NCBI GenBank assembly: GCA_022702705.1
Contig: CM040429.1
Span: 111,887,943 to 111,951,942, forward strand
Direction: 5' to 3'
DNA: 64,000 nt
From: Papilionanthe hookeriana x Papilionanthe teres
Lineage: Eukaryota > Streptophyta > Magnoliopsida > Asparagales > Orchidaceae
Positions 10,970 to 22,850 of the stretch are shown here, one piece after another. Positions within the stretch are counted from its first letter, which is position 1; every line of letters starts with the position of its first letter. Made by a program: the position numbers and the translations under genes. The notes beneath the pieces are model-generated. The model was not told the DNA's origin and made no database searches. It was given only the letters and a program-made list of their open reading frames with translations.

Positions 10970-12608
10970 TGATCCACTAAAAATTTGATAGCTTTTTACT
11001 ATTCATTTCATACATGTTTTTGATGATATTACACTTTAAAGGAAGGTATTTTTTATTATTTCTTGCAGGTACAATGATTTTAGGCCTTTGGAGCAAAAGG
11101 AAGTGAAAAGGAGCAAATTCAGAGCGAAAAAGGACAAAAGTGCATTTTATTTAACTAGCGCCGAACGGCTCTGTCACCAGCGCCAGACAGCACTAGTTTC
11201 GAGAGAGTTACAACCTTTTGGTGGAATAATGCGCTGAACAGCGCTCTTACCAATGCCAAACAGCTCCCTATCCCGATTTTGAACTAGATTCAATGTATTT
11301 GGCCAGATTTTGAAATGTTGCTTGAGAAAACTCTTGAAAATTCAGTTTTAGCCGAATTTAAACACTTTTGGAGACACATTGCAAAAGGGGTGAAGAAAGG
11401 AAGAGACGAGTTTAGAGTTTAGAGAGTGAGTTCTTTCCATTTTGTGTAGGAACTTAGGTTTTTTGTTTTTTCTCTTCCAAGGAGTGTGTGAGGAGAGGGA
11501 AAGTGAGAGATTTATTCTTCCTTACTATTCTAAAGAGAGAATTGTGTGTTGTTGTGAAGAAAGAAGAGGAATCAAAAGATATCCTCGAGATTCCTTTGGG
11601 GAAGAGTTTGAGATAAGTAATCTTTACTTTACTCTGTTTGTATGCCGTTGTTTTTATGTATGAAATTCATGTTTTGTCATCTTTTTCTTATGAGTCTTGA
11701 GTAAATTTCTTTGTCTTTCTCCTTTTCATGTGATGTGTTGGTATTGTGAAATGGAAACGATGTGCCAATTTATTATGAAGAATTTGTGATGACCTTTTCA
11801 CTTAGAACTTCATTTACTTTTTGATCTGACCATTTGAATTGTTAAAACTTTTTGGGAAACATATGTTCTGAAAGGATTATGAGTTCCACAACTAAAGTTA
11901 AGGTCACATTCAAATTCTATGAATGGTGAAGTTCATGGGGGTTGAGTGCAAATAAATAGGGAAATATACTTTGATGGGCGTAGAATTGGAGATTTCAGAG
12001 TGACAGGCTGAAATCCTCAAATTGGTCCTAATGTTTAGGAACTGAAGCGAGAGTTAGCCTTCAGGTGAAGGAAAGTGGGAGCTCTAGAGTGAGAGCAAGT
12101 ATCCTCCCAGCCTAACAATAGATTTGGGGACTAAACTTAGGATTAGCCATGCCTTTATACACTGAAATATGGGTAAAGAATATGAATGCTCCTATTTGAC
12201 ACAATACATTTGCATCACTGATCTGTGTCACAATAATCATCACATTATGAATGGAAAGGAGGAAAACTCTTTCTTACAACTGAAACTTTGTTATAAATTT
12301 AGTCTTGCGTTAGTTTAACTTGCTAGAGTTTAGAATTTGCTTTGGTAGATATAGTAACTGAATATGTTTGTCTTTACTTCAAGAATTAAACCACTTGTAA
12401 TTGTGTTGTCATTCGATAAGAGATTTATGTGCTACGCCATAAAAGTAAAGCCTCCCTGTGGGATCGATATTCCAGGACTTCGCTAGAGCCCTGTATTACT
12501 TGAGTGATACGTATACTTGTGTTAGTTGTGTGACTCATTATCATTTAAATCAATATATATATCTAAATCTGAGTTCATTAATGTTTGCAAATTAAAAAGG
12601 TTGCACCA
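10970..12608 (+). repeat. 3' LTR of Athila #2
   Basis: It runs from TGATCCAC to GGTTGCACCA. It shares with #1 and #3 the segments TTGATGATATTACACTTTAA, GAGTGACAGGCTGAAAT, GTTAGCCTTCAGGTGAAGG, CCTCCCAGCCTAAC and GATACGTATACTTG. The ORF-like stretch at 11442-11663 lies in the LTR and has no recognisable product. Confidence 0.8.
11156..11270 (+). repeat. GC-rich motif module, LTR copy of #2
   Basis: TAGCGCCGAACGGCTCTG, AGCGCCAGACAGCACTAG and GCGCTGAACAGCGCTC keep the order and spacing of the interior module at 8053-8165. Confidence 0.6.
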
Positions 12609-13203
12609 GCGAGCTAGATTTAATGTAATTTGTTTAATGAGGTTTTGAAAATGAAACATTGTTAACTCTAAATAACCTTAAAACACTACAAGCGCAATCT
12701 TAATTGAAAGAATGAAAGTCCTTAATAATTTAAATTTCCCTTAAGGGTGTCCACCGACATAATATTTAAAGTTAATATCAAGTGAATGACTAGTAACCCC
12801 GCTCATAGGATAATTAAAATTTTAAGGTCCATTGAGAATGGGTTAAAACATCACCACAAGGTCTTAAATTAACTGCAGATGAAGGATTCAACATCATAAT
12901 AAGTTTAGAAAAACTCGAAACAATTAAAAGGATTTTAAAAGTTGTTTAGGGTTACACCCCGAACACTTTTATGATCTTTTGGATGTTTTGAAGGACAATT
13001 GAACTTATTATGCTTTGATGAAGAAAATCATCCTGAAAATCATTAGGGACCCACCAAGAATACCTCAGGACCCGTTAATTCACCTAAATAAATAGAAATG
13101 CCCTAAGCTACTTGTCGAACATTTATAACCCAATGCTCAAGGACTTAAGTCTTCTCTAAGGTATTTAGCCCTTGTGCGCAAATAGGGACATTTTTTTTCC
13201 ACG
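12609..13203 (+). mobile_element. Fragment of an old Ogre-like LTR (#0), left piece
   Basis: This stretch resembles part of the #A LTR: 'GACAATTGAACTTATTATGC…TTTGATGAAGAAAATCATC' corresponds to the segment near 19311-19352 of #A. There is no gene. It is separated from its right-hand continuation (42211 onward) by the solo LTR and the 27-kb element. Confidence 0.6.
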
Positions 13204-13748
13204 TGATGCACCAAAAATATATACGGTTCTTGCTATTTGATTTTACTCATTTTTGGTGATAATACACTTTAAAAGGAAGGTATTTTGTATGTTTTTTGGT
13301 TTTAGGTACAAGAAATGGACTTTTAGATTAAAAGAAACAAAAATGGCGCTATTTGGAGCAAAAACAAGCAAGAAATGAAATTTTGCCCTGACACCTTTCG
13401 ATAAATCTTTCGATGCTTAATCTCTTTTACACTTCTTGCATATTTTTGATCAGATTACACTTTAAAGAAAGGTTATTTTCATGCTTATTTCGTAGGGCTA
13501 TCTGTTAGGAATGCAACGCAATTGAAACGAGGCCTGAAACGGAGCCAAACAGAGTAAAATGGTAGAGCTCCGTAGGATGGGCGCCGGTGGAGCCCAAATC
13601 GGTGCCGGCTGCGCCATAAACCCGAGGGAACGAAAATAGGGCGCTAGAAACACCCTATTCAGTGCCAGAGGCGTCCAATATGGTTTGAATGCGAAATTGA
13701 GCTGTTATTGGCCATATACATCGAATCTGGACGCTTTTTGGAGGGTTT
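13204..13748 (+). mobile_element. Athila-like solo LTR (#3), left piece
   Basis: It starts TGATGCACCA, preceded by CCACG. The sequence GATAATACACTTTAAAAGGAAGG near 13257 matches the 5' part of the Athila LTRs (#2 near 11023). A GC-rich motif cluster lies near 13575-13680. It stops at GGTTT, where #A is inserted, and resumes at 40855. Confidence 0.8.
13744..13748 (+). repeat. Left target-site duplication of #A (GGTTT)
   Basis: GGTTT immediately before the 5' LTR (TGTTGACC) is identical to GGTTT at 40850-40854 after the 3' LTR. Confidence 0.95.
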
Positions 13749-16132
13749 TGTTGACCTCATTTTTGATGAGGTCTTCTCTTCTTCTCTTTAGTACTTAGGA
13801 TCTAGCCTTAGGCTTTTCCTTTGACTATCTTAGAGGATTAGAATTGGGACCCACCTTTTTAGAAATTCAAGCCACTTCTAAACTCCCTGCAAACTCCACA
13901 AACTCGATCGTAGACCCCTAATCACCTAGAGGGTTGAAATCAAATGTGGAAGTTTAAAGGATGAGTTCCTATAGGACTCTTTGGCCTTAGGACCGCCTCG
14001 GGTGGCCCGGTCCGATGAATGGGCCGACTTACACACACACTACACTCATACACTACATTTCCATACACCTCCTAAAACACACCCATATCCGACTTCGACC
14101 TCCCGACTCATGTAGGTGATTCACATGGATGGTCCTTAACCCCTAAGCCCTCGCTAAGAGGGTTAGGAACAACATAGATGAATGCCTCAAATGAGTCCCT
14201 TCATGGCTCATGTGGGCTTGATATGGCTTCATGGCTCAACAAAAATGATTTTATTCCACTGACATCCACCCAATCTTCAATTTTCCAAATTTTCAATTTT
14301 TGACCCCCGGGACCCTACACCCGCTAACCTACCCGAAACCCTGAATAGCTCAAATTTCTCAAAAAAAAAAAAAAACTTCCAAATCACCCAAAATTCTCCA
14401 AAATCATTCCCAAACATTTCCACATCACTCGAATTGATCACCCATACCCAAAAATATCAAAAATTCCAAAAATACCTCCCAATACCCTCCAAATACCCAA
14501 AATACCCCTCCTAGCCAAAAAATCCAAAAATTCAAAAAATTCCCAGAAAATTCCAGAAAATCCCAAATATTCCCAATTTCATTTTGTTCAACTACACCAT
14601 GGGCCAATTTTGTCAATTTACCCCACTTTTATCAAAACCCCAATTCGACCCATTTTAACCTAAAGTAAACCCAATGTCAAACCTAACCTACCCAATTGAC
14701 CTAAATTCTGGTCCAATTCAATTCTAAACTTCAATTCAACATCCCCAACACCAATCTAGACCAAATCCAAGCTTAATTTGATTGACATTTGGATCCAATT
14801 TCACTTTTGGCCTTAAAGCCCAATTTGGACCCATGACCCAAACTTAACCCAAACTCACCCAATTCAACTCCAATTAACCCCAAATCTTTTCTAAACCTTC
14901 CTTAACATCCCCATAAACAAAACACTAACATGATTTGCCCAATATTTTGATCCAAACCCCACTCAAATTCAACCCAAAGCTAAAAGGCCCATTTTCGACC
15001 TAAACCCAAACCTAGCCCAAATGAGCCCAAATCCCAAAATCAAAACCTAACCAAAGCCAAAACCTCTTTGAAATACTCCCATAAGCATTTCCCAACATTA
15101 ATTTTACATCAATTTCAACTCTAGCCCAACATTGGCCCAAGTTAGCCCAATTTGACCTACATAGGCCCACTTACCAATTAAACCCAAATTCAAACCAATT
15201 CAAGTCCAAATCACACCAAATTGACTCCAAACCACTCATGACACATCCCTAAACCAAACTCAACAATTATTTGGCCCAACCCCTTTACAAAATTTCTATC
15301 CATAAATACATTTTCAAGCCTAAAAGCCCACTTCCCTAAACCTTCCTAAAAGCCCATTTCCACCAAATACAAAAGCCCAAAATTGGCCCTAAAGCCCACA
15401 TGACATTTCCATTTGTCATCCATTTAATCAAAGCCATTCCCTAAGTTCTAATCACATCATCAAATAATTCCAAATTAAGCCTCATGCCAAATTACCCCCT
15501 AAATGTCAAATATTTCTAAAACCCTTTTTTCATGAAACAAGTCAACTTTTTTCAAGCCAAATGCAAGCCATGCAAGCCATAGACAAGCCACATGAAGCCA
15601 TGGGGGGTTTGACTTGTCACCATGCCCAAAATGTCAAGAAGAGGGGACCCTTTAATGATTCTCTTAAGAGTGATTAACCACTCCCATGTCTCCCCTAACT
15701 CTCGCTTAAGCTTAATTGTACTTGGATTGTCACTCGACCCCACTAATCAAGCCGATCCAAGTGACTTTCCCTTCAGCCCAAATTGGCCTTGGAGGGTGAA
15801 CCTAACCCAAAACCAAGAGTTGACCCATTTAGACCCAAAACTAGCCCTTTTCCCATTCCACTTTGATTCAAACCCTTTATACATGGCAAGGCCCAATTGC
15901 TTGCACAAACACCCAGCTCTGACCCACCTGGACCTGAGAGTGACCCATGCCTGCCGGCCAGCCGCCCGGGTCGCCGGAAAACACCATGGCCGAGACCTCG
16001 GGAGGAGCCAAATTTTGGAATTCTCACTCGCCGAGCCGCCCCATGCCCGAGTGGCCATCGTGCTGTTCTTCACTTGCCATGAGCAGCTGATCCCAGCCCT
16101 CAACTCCCCCTGGGAGGCCTTCCAGCCCTGCC

Positions 16133-16140
16133 TATTTAAA
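16133..16140 (+). promoter_or_regulatory. Candidate TATA box in the 5' LTR
   Basis: CCTATTTAAACTCCCC is the best TATA-like site in the GC-richer part of the LTR and is conserved in the 3' LTR (35908-35915). If used, the transcribed R-U5 part would be nearly 5 kb. Another candidate, TATAAATA at 20342-20349, would give a much shorter leader. I cannot decide between them from sequence alone. Confidence 0.3.
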
Positions 16141-16749
16141 CTCCCCACCTCTCGGCCATGAGGAGGTGCTGAAAAAAAACCTTAAGGAAACTCTGCCAAA
16201 ATTGTTCCAGACTACTCCCCATACACAGAGCACTTGATCCCCATCGAAATCCCCCTGCCATTTCTTCTCTGTGAGCTCAATTTCAGAGTTGAAATCCAAG
16301 CCTAAAACCAGGACACTTCTCCACAGTGGATCAATCCTCAAATTGATTGGTCCTACACCTTCACCAGACCAAGAGAAGGTGTCCACCAGCAAAAGCCCCC
16401 TCTCCAGGCCACCCAGTTGTTCCAGACTCCAAAGGTTGTGATCAGCCTTGGTGGAAATCACACCTAGGCAATTCACCACATCCCTGGGCTTCATCCCTAG
16501 CCTCCTGCAGCTCCAACGAACGTGCCGAGCATCTCCGATCGAGGCTTCACCTCTCAGAGCTAAGGTATGGATCAATTCTTCATCCCGAGCTTCTAAACAT
16601 TCTCCATTTCAAATGAGTCAATTTCAATAAACATTAGCCGTATAGATGTGTTCGTCTCTTCAAGACGAATCCATAGAGCATAAGATCATGAAAATCCATT
16701 GAGTATCGAGTGAGATATTAAGGATTTAGTGTAGACGGCTCTCGGGTGA

Positions 16750-16940
16750 GGACACTTGGGGACGATGAACGGATGCCGTCCATTTAATACACGCGCGGAC
16801 GGACGGCCAGGATCGCGTCGGATCAGAAGACGGAGCGATACAGCGGGTCCCGGGAGCACTGACGCGGACGGCGGCGTCGAATGGGATCGTGACGCGTGTG
16901 CCTTCGGAGATGTTAAGGATGACGCGGCGCCGCGTGGATA
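16750..16940. promoter_or_regulatory. CpG-dense block within the LTR
   Basis: About 190 bases rich in CG dinucleotides (for example CACGCGCGGACGGACGGCC and ATGACGCGGCGCCGCGTGG) sit in otherwise AT-rich DNA. It is nearly unchanged in the other LTR at 36527-36717. A strong methylation target or regulatory block is possible. The open frame through it is probably a composition effect. Confidence 0.45.
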
Positions 16941-18714
16941 AGTAGAAAATTAGGGGTATTTTCTATTTATTTAATTCCCTAAACTTCAAAAATTCATAAC
17001 TTTGTGTAGGAAAATCATAAAAATAAAATAAAAATACCCTCTTGCTCGCTGAACGATGAGGAGAATAATGTGGAAAAGAAATCATTTAATTTCATCAAGT
17101 ATCTTATTTTTTATAATTTATTTACTCTCTCGCATACATTTAATTCTCCATGCATGTATACAATTCACCATGGCATGAGACCATAGGGCTTTTGAAGCCT
17201 CCGAATTTGGGAACATTCCCTGAATTTTCCAAAGTCGAGGCCATCCCTATGAAGAGTTATTGATTTTTCAAATTCATGTCACCGTTTTGAGTATTTTAAT
17301 TCCAATAAATAGCATGTTGTGAAATAAATTCTAGGAAAATTTGGTGATGTTCCTTATGACTCGGAGAACCCTAGGAAAAATAGGTTTTGAGTTAGTTCAT
17401 TTTAGACAACCCTAATCGGCTTAAACACTCAAAATAGGTCTCTAATTAATTAGAGTTAACCATAGATCAAATTGACTTGAAATCAATTCTCCACTGACCT
17501 TTAGGATCAGAGGAACCCATCATAAAAGTTTGAAGTCAATTGGACTTGGTCAGCCCTATTAATTGGGTTGATTAAGCCATTTAGTCATTTTAAACTTTAA
17601 AAATTCATAACTTTCAAAATACCTTTCAAAAATTCACTAAATTGGTTTTGGAGCCTCTCTGATATCAGGGGAATTTAAGAAAATTAAAATTTCAATTTTC
17701 TAAAAAAGTTGATTTTTAATATTATTTTAATATTTTTAATAATTAAAAAATAATAAAAATCACAAAAATAATAAAATTCACCAAAATGTCACATTTTGAA
17801 TTTTAATCACTTAGGAATAAACCCCATATTTTTCTTAGGCCTATTTGGTGAGATATTAATTTTTAAAGTTCTAGGGTAATTTTAAAATTAAAAAAAAATG
17901 TATTTTCCAGCATTTTCACTAAAATAATTATAATAAATCATAGAAAAATCAGAAAATTGCAAAATTTGCTTCTCTGGTTTCCCTGATATCAGAGAGATTT
18001 TTGAAAAGCATAAAATTCATTTTTCAACATTTATTTTATTTTTAATTTAATTAATACTACAGAACTTAAAATAATTCTAATAAATAAAATATAATTCAAA
18101 AAATCACAAAATTTGGTCCAAGTGGTCCTCTGGTCATTAGGAATGTCCCATAATTTTCTTAAGGACAGAAACTCTTCCTTGGTTATGTTATTAAATTTTC
18201 CTTGGAAATCTCTATTTTCTACCAAAAATAATTATATAAATAAATTAAATACAGAAAAATCATATTTTCTCCTCTCATGTCTTTAGTGACATATGAGTGA
18301 AGTCACATAAAAATTTCAAGTTCATTTGAGTTCAATTTAGTGAGTTATGAAATTATTAAGCTTAGAGGGCAAAATGGTAATTAAAATTTTAACCCTTAAT
18401 TAAAACTTTAGGTTTAATAAAAAATTAACAAGTAAAATATTTGATCCTAACCTGATTTGGATGATTGAAATTTAATAATTGAAGGGTAGAAACCCATTAA
18501 ACAATTTAAAATGATTAAACTTTAATTAAATAATTGATTAAATTTGGAAGAATAATAAAATTGGAATTATTAAAATAGGGATATTATTAGGAAGAGATTT
18601 ATTCTTTCATTTAAAAAATCCCTAAATTAATTATTTCATTAATGTTTAATTCTTAATTAAAATGATAATTCAAATTTAAAACATTGAAAGACTTAATCAT
18701 TAAACTAAAATTAA

Positions 18715-18957
18715 ATAATTGAACTCTTTAATTAAAATTAAAATGAATAAAATAAAATTAAATTAAACTAAAAAAAAAAAAACTAAATTGAATTAAATTA
18801 AATCAAATTAAAAATTAAATTAAAAATTAAATTAAATTAAATTAAATTAAATTAAATTAAACTAAATCATATTACATTAAATTAACTTAAATTAAATTAA
18901 ATTAAATTAAACCACATTACATTAAATTAAGTTAAATTAAATTAAATTAAATTAAAT
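18715..18957. repeat. (TTAAA)n-type low-complexity tract, 5' LTR
   Basis: Long runs of AAATT pentamers are interrupted by ACATTACATTAAATTAA-like variants. The same tract is in the 3' LTR at about 38515-38728. Confidence 0.85.
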
Positions 18958-21072
18958 ATAAAGACATGAAGAATTCAAAAAATGAATCTAAGATAACTTG
19001 AACACTATTCCAAACTTAAATCATTAATTTGAACTTAAATTTGAATCACAAATCATTAAATATCATTTTGCCCTTAAAAGCTTTAATTATCATAACTCCT
19101 AAATGGAGTATCAAGTGAAATGACACTTCACTCATAAGGATATTCAAATATCCTAATTCACCGAGCAAGAAATAAAACTTAACCCAAACACCTGGATGAT
19201 TAATTCACTTGAACAATAGAATTCATTTGGACTTAGGACAATTCCCGAAATATTGAAAAGATGTTTAAGATTCGTCTTAAACACTTCCTCAATATGATGG
19301 AATATCCTTAAGAACAATCGAACTTAATTGTTCTTTCGATGAAGAAAATCGTCTTCAAACCAAAAACACCAAGAACCTAGACGTCATAGGAAATGACTAG
19401 CTATAGGATTAGGAACTTGGTAGAAAACCATAACCCTTACCTTAGCTTTACCTAGGAACTTGCTTAAATATTCTAACCGTGTTTTAAAGTGCAGCTTGGA
19501 ATGACGGGAAGACCCTCCATGTACGCTTTTATTTTATTGCGATTTACTTTACGGTAATTTATTTAATCGCACCGCACTTATTTTTCTTGCATGATAAACA
19601 ACAGTTGCATGAAAACCTACACCTTTAGGACAGAAACCAAAACTGAAACCCATAACTAAATTAAAAGACACTACAAGATAAAATTCACCTCCACAACATT
19701 TCAAAATATAAGACAACTCAAAATTTAATCACAAACGAACACAAAACTACAATTACAACCGAATTAAAACGTCTCGTTGGATGATCGGGAATACCTCGGA
19801 TGATGTAACCTACGTGTTGCTAACGGGATTTCCCACGGTCTAAATGAAAGCGTGGAACTCATTCGATTGAGTTTAGCAAATTCATCCGGACTAAGTGAAT
19901 CCGATAAAAATAATGATGCCGGAAGGATGGAACCGCGGGATCTTAACCGGTGTCGTTATAATCAACTTTAAGATTTGTTTTAATTAAAACACAAAAAACA
20001 CTTGGAAATTAAGACTTCTCTAAACCAAAACACTTTTCTCATCCCTTGATTTATGATTTCTAAAACTAAACCTCTCGCAACAACAAGGAGCTCGGAGCAT
20101 GGTGGGCAAGCACGGCCATCGTCGTCAAGAAAACTTGAATCTACTTCACAGAAACTTTCCTAGAATTAAACAACAAAGCCATAGGACTTCGAGGTAGTTT
20201 GCCTGGTGCAACATAAATCCTCAACTCTTCGTTAGGCATTTGCATTGCAAATTAAGCCCTAACCGGTCTTAGGATTCCGAGGTAGTCGTCCGATACGACA
20301 TAAACCCTCACATCTTCCATGCTATTTGTATGATTCTATCATATAAATATAAGCCCTAATTAATTAAAATTGGTAAGATTAAAACATTAAATAAACATTA
20401 GGACTTTCCTAAATCCAAGCCAAACAATAGGGTAGTCGGGAAATTATCGAAGTTCACTTCGAATCCGTAATTTCTCCTACTTTTCTTCCTTTTGAATTCC
20501 CAAAATAAAATGTTCCAAACTTGATCCATTCCCTATTGAAATTCAAAAAAAATTCAATTCTTTGAAAACTTAAACTTTGAAATTCTTGAGAGCGAATTAT
20601 TGATTATTATCGAGAGTTTTCTTAGGTGATTCCCGTCACTTAAGATGTAATTAACTATTGGGCTTGCTCTTATAGGGAATTTTAAAGAACCTGAGTAATA
20701 TAAACCCCGTTTAATGCTTTCATATTAAGCGGGGAATTTGTCAGCTTATAAAATTGGTTCGCAGACCAAACGGATGTCACAAATCTTCTAGTTTATTTAA
20801 TCGAGCCCCACCATCGAGCGATGTGTCTATCCTTAGGGATAGATACACGGTTTGTGGTGCGGTGCTCGTTTATGTAAACTATTCGGGATGTGAGATCGGT
20901 TTGATTTCATATCTTAAAATCTTCAAACTTAAAATCATTTTCAAAATCAAATGTTATCTTTTAAGCTATATATATTTAAATTAAATTTAAAATATAAAAA
21001 ATTCGCCGACAATTTCTGTAGGCGACCCCCTTTTCAAAATAAAACACATAACCTAAAAATATGCCGACAACT

Positions 21073-21092
21073 TCTGGCGACTCCGCTGGGGA
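21073..21092 (+). promoter_or_regulatory. Primer binding site of #A
   Basis: TCTGGCGACTCCGCTGGGGA begins 3 bases after the LTR end. TGG at its start would pair with the tRNA 3' CCA. Ogre elements are reported to use an Arg tRNA; assignment here to that tRNA is by similarity. Confidence 0.85.
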
Positions 21093-21599
21093 AAATTCCT
21101 CTCTCCATTCTAATCAGACAATTTTGCTTTCAAAAATCGGTAGTGCATCCATGTCCCTTATGGATCAAACTACCCTTCTTTCCGTTGGGATACTATGTTC
21201 ATTTCTACCTTGAACAAGTATAACCAACATTCTCTCGGATTTAGGAGCCACTCGTTTAGACACCTCTAAACAGAGAGGTTCCGAGATCCTTTTACCTCAT
21301 TTCGAGGTGGGGTGGACCCCTGATAGGTGTTAGTTTAGGAGTGGTCCTTCGAGTCGAGAAGTCTTGCTTAAGACTCTCTTTTCCTTTCCAACTCCGATTC
21401 GGATTCCTTACCTTCTCTACACCTTTGAACACTCCGTTCTAAATAAACAAACTCTCTAATAAGTGATTCTTTTAATAAGTGATTCCTTCCTATAAATACA
21501 TGAACATGAATGAGTTCGGACTCTTTTTAATTCCTTTCTTTTCGTCCTAAAGAAAAGAAGCATAACGTGGGACTGACAACCAGAATCTACCCTGCAGAA
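21093..21599 (+). other. 5' leader of #A
   Basis: Untranslated leader between the primer site and the first ORF. It is homologous in part to the leader of #0 at 44073-44674. No gene seen. Confidence 0.6.
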
Positions 21600-22850
21600 A
21601 TGGAAGCCCCGAAACTGATTTTCTCTTTTACCAATGGATCGGACCTCGCCGTCTATAAGGATGAGCTCGCCCGATAATGGAATCATCCGATTTGGACAAG
21701 GATTTGAAAACACGAACGTCAAGATCACCGACGTCTCCCTCTTTGCACCGATGAACAAGGTATCCGAAGCCGAGGAGCCGCCGCTCGAGTTCAACCTTAG
21801 TCGACCCAAGAATTCCCTCCACCGCAAAGGATCCCGACTAAGAGGAATACTCGCTGTCCATGAGAGGACCGTTCTTACTACCCCCACCGGTCTAGTTGTT
21901 TCGCACCTACCCCGACTTTTGCCAAATCAAAGGGAAAGAAATCCGAATTATGATGGACCCGTTACCGTGGAGGGTACGGATCTTCTCGTAAGACCTTCGT
22001 TTTCGAAATCGGGTCCAGGTTCAAAGATTCCGTCACCGACAAAGACCCAAAGAAGAAACGAAATAGAAGGATCGCTAAAGAAGCCAGTAGCCGCTGAAAT
22101 TGCTTTCCTAGAGGAAATTCCGAACCGCGTGAATATACACCGCCGCTCGAATACATACCACTCTTGGGAGGAAGCAGGTTTCATCCCCTCTCGCCGCAGA
22201 AGATGAAGAAAATATTCGCAAGATTGTCGCCACATTACCACGACCCGCATATTACAACGATAGCCGCAAGAAAAGAACTAGAACTACGCCGTTTGCTCGA
22301 TCGCAAACTTTGGTAGAAAAGTTAGCAAAGAAGGAAAACCGCCCCGTATCAGAAATTCTACGAAGGATAGGGTGGGTGCCAGTCAAATCCCGTCTTGGGC
22401 CCCGAGTAGAACCCGCCATCATGACAGAAAAGTCAAGTAAAAGAATGAAGGCTAGTCCACCTGTTGTCATCTCAGGATTACAGATTAGGGAGGATACCAC
22501 CTTCCAGCTTTTGGCCGACAGACCATCTGGTCATAGATCTTCTGCTGTCAGAAGGATGGTATGGCGTCCCACTACTGGGCAGTTGAGATCGAAACAAGCA
22601 GCTCGAGAAAGAAAGTCTCGCCAGGAGACTCGAATCCGAAGAAAGTGCTACCGCGATGAAGGGGACTCGTGAGAAGGGGACCCGGCAGCCTATCGCACGA
22701 CAACCACGAAGACACACAGAAAGCCCCGCTAGAAGATGCCATGGAAAAGTCGAGAACCGATATCCGACGATCGGCAAAAGAAAGAGAAGAAAAGTTCGGA
22801 GACGAGATTGATTCATCGGAATTCATGGACGACGAATACGAGAAATCAAC
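21600..22850 (+). pseudogene. Ogre/Tat ORF1 (extra ORF upstream of gag), frameshifted
   Basis: The first ATG, at 21600, starts MEAPKLIFSFTNGSD, which matches MSSPTLTFSYD at the start of the #0 copy (44675). Other shared points are IIRFGQGFE against MIKFGIRFSE, LVEKLAKKENR against FKKLAKKEG, and RTDIRRSAKEREEKFGDE against RVDISKIAKERGLDV near the C-terminus. Three open segments (21634-22206, 22310-22672, 22669-22850) in changing frames make up the ORF, so several frameshifts are present. ORF1 of unknown function in front of gag is characteristic of Ogre elements. The end is taken at the gag start, but the true stop is hidden by a shift. Confidence 0.7.

Larger units (their letters stand above)
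7948..12608 (+). mobile_element. Athila-like retrotransposon #2, 3' part
   Basis: It begins abruptly in the interior just before a GC-rich motif cluster, carries the 3' ORF, a polypurine tract and a 3' LTR, and lacks pol in this window. The missing 5' part presumably lies left of the window beyond element #1, which seems to have inserted here. Its LTR is followed directly by old Ogre-like LTR sequence, so #2 itself inserted into #0. Confidence 0.75.
13749..21069 (+). repeat. 5' LTR of #A (7321 bp)
   Basis: Composition is strongly zoned. About 14280-15560 is a C/A-rich, G-poor strand with CCCAAA and CCAATT repeats. About 15900-16600 is GC-richer, with a TATA-like site. About 16750-16940 is a CpG-dense block. 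About 17000-19100 is very AT-rich, with a (TTAAA)n tract. The final 2 kb resembles LTR pieces of #0. Seven kilobases is very long for an LTR, although Ogre LTRs are known to reach several kb. ORFs inside it look like chance frames. Confidence 0.95.

Noticed and set aside
11442..11663. 73-codon ORF in the LTR of #2
   Set aside because: No homologous open frame in the LTRs of #1 or #3, and no domain.
15622..16161. 179-codon ORF in the LTR (and opposite-strand ORFs), also open in the 3' LTR
   Set aside because: Low-complexity, composition-driven frames on both strands with no recognisable domain; the 3' LTR copy is frame-disrupted. Treated as non-coding LTR.
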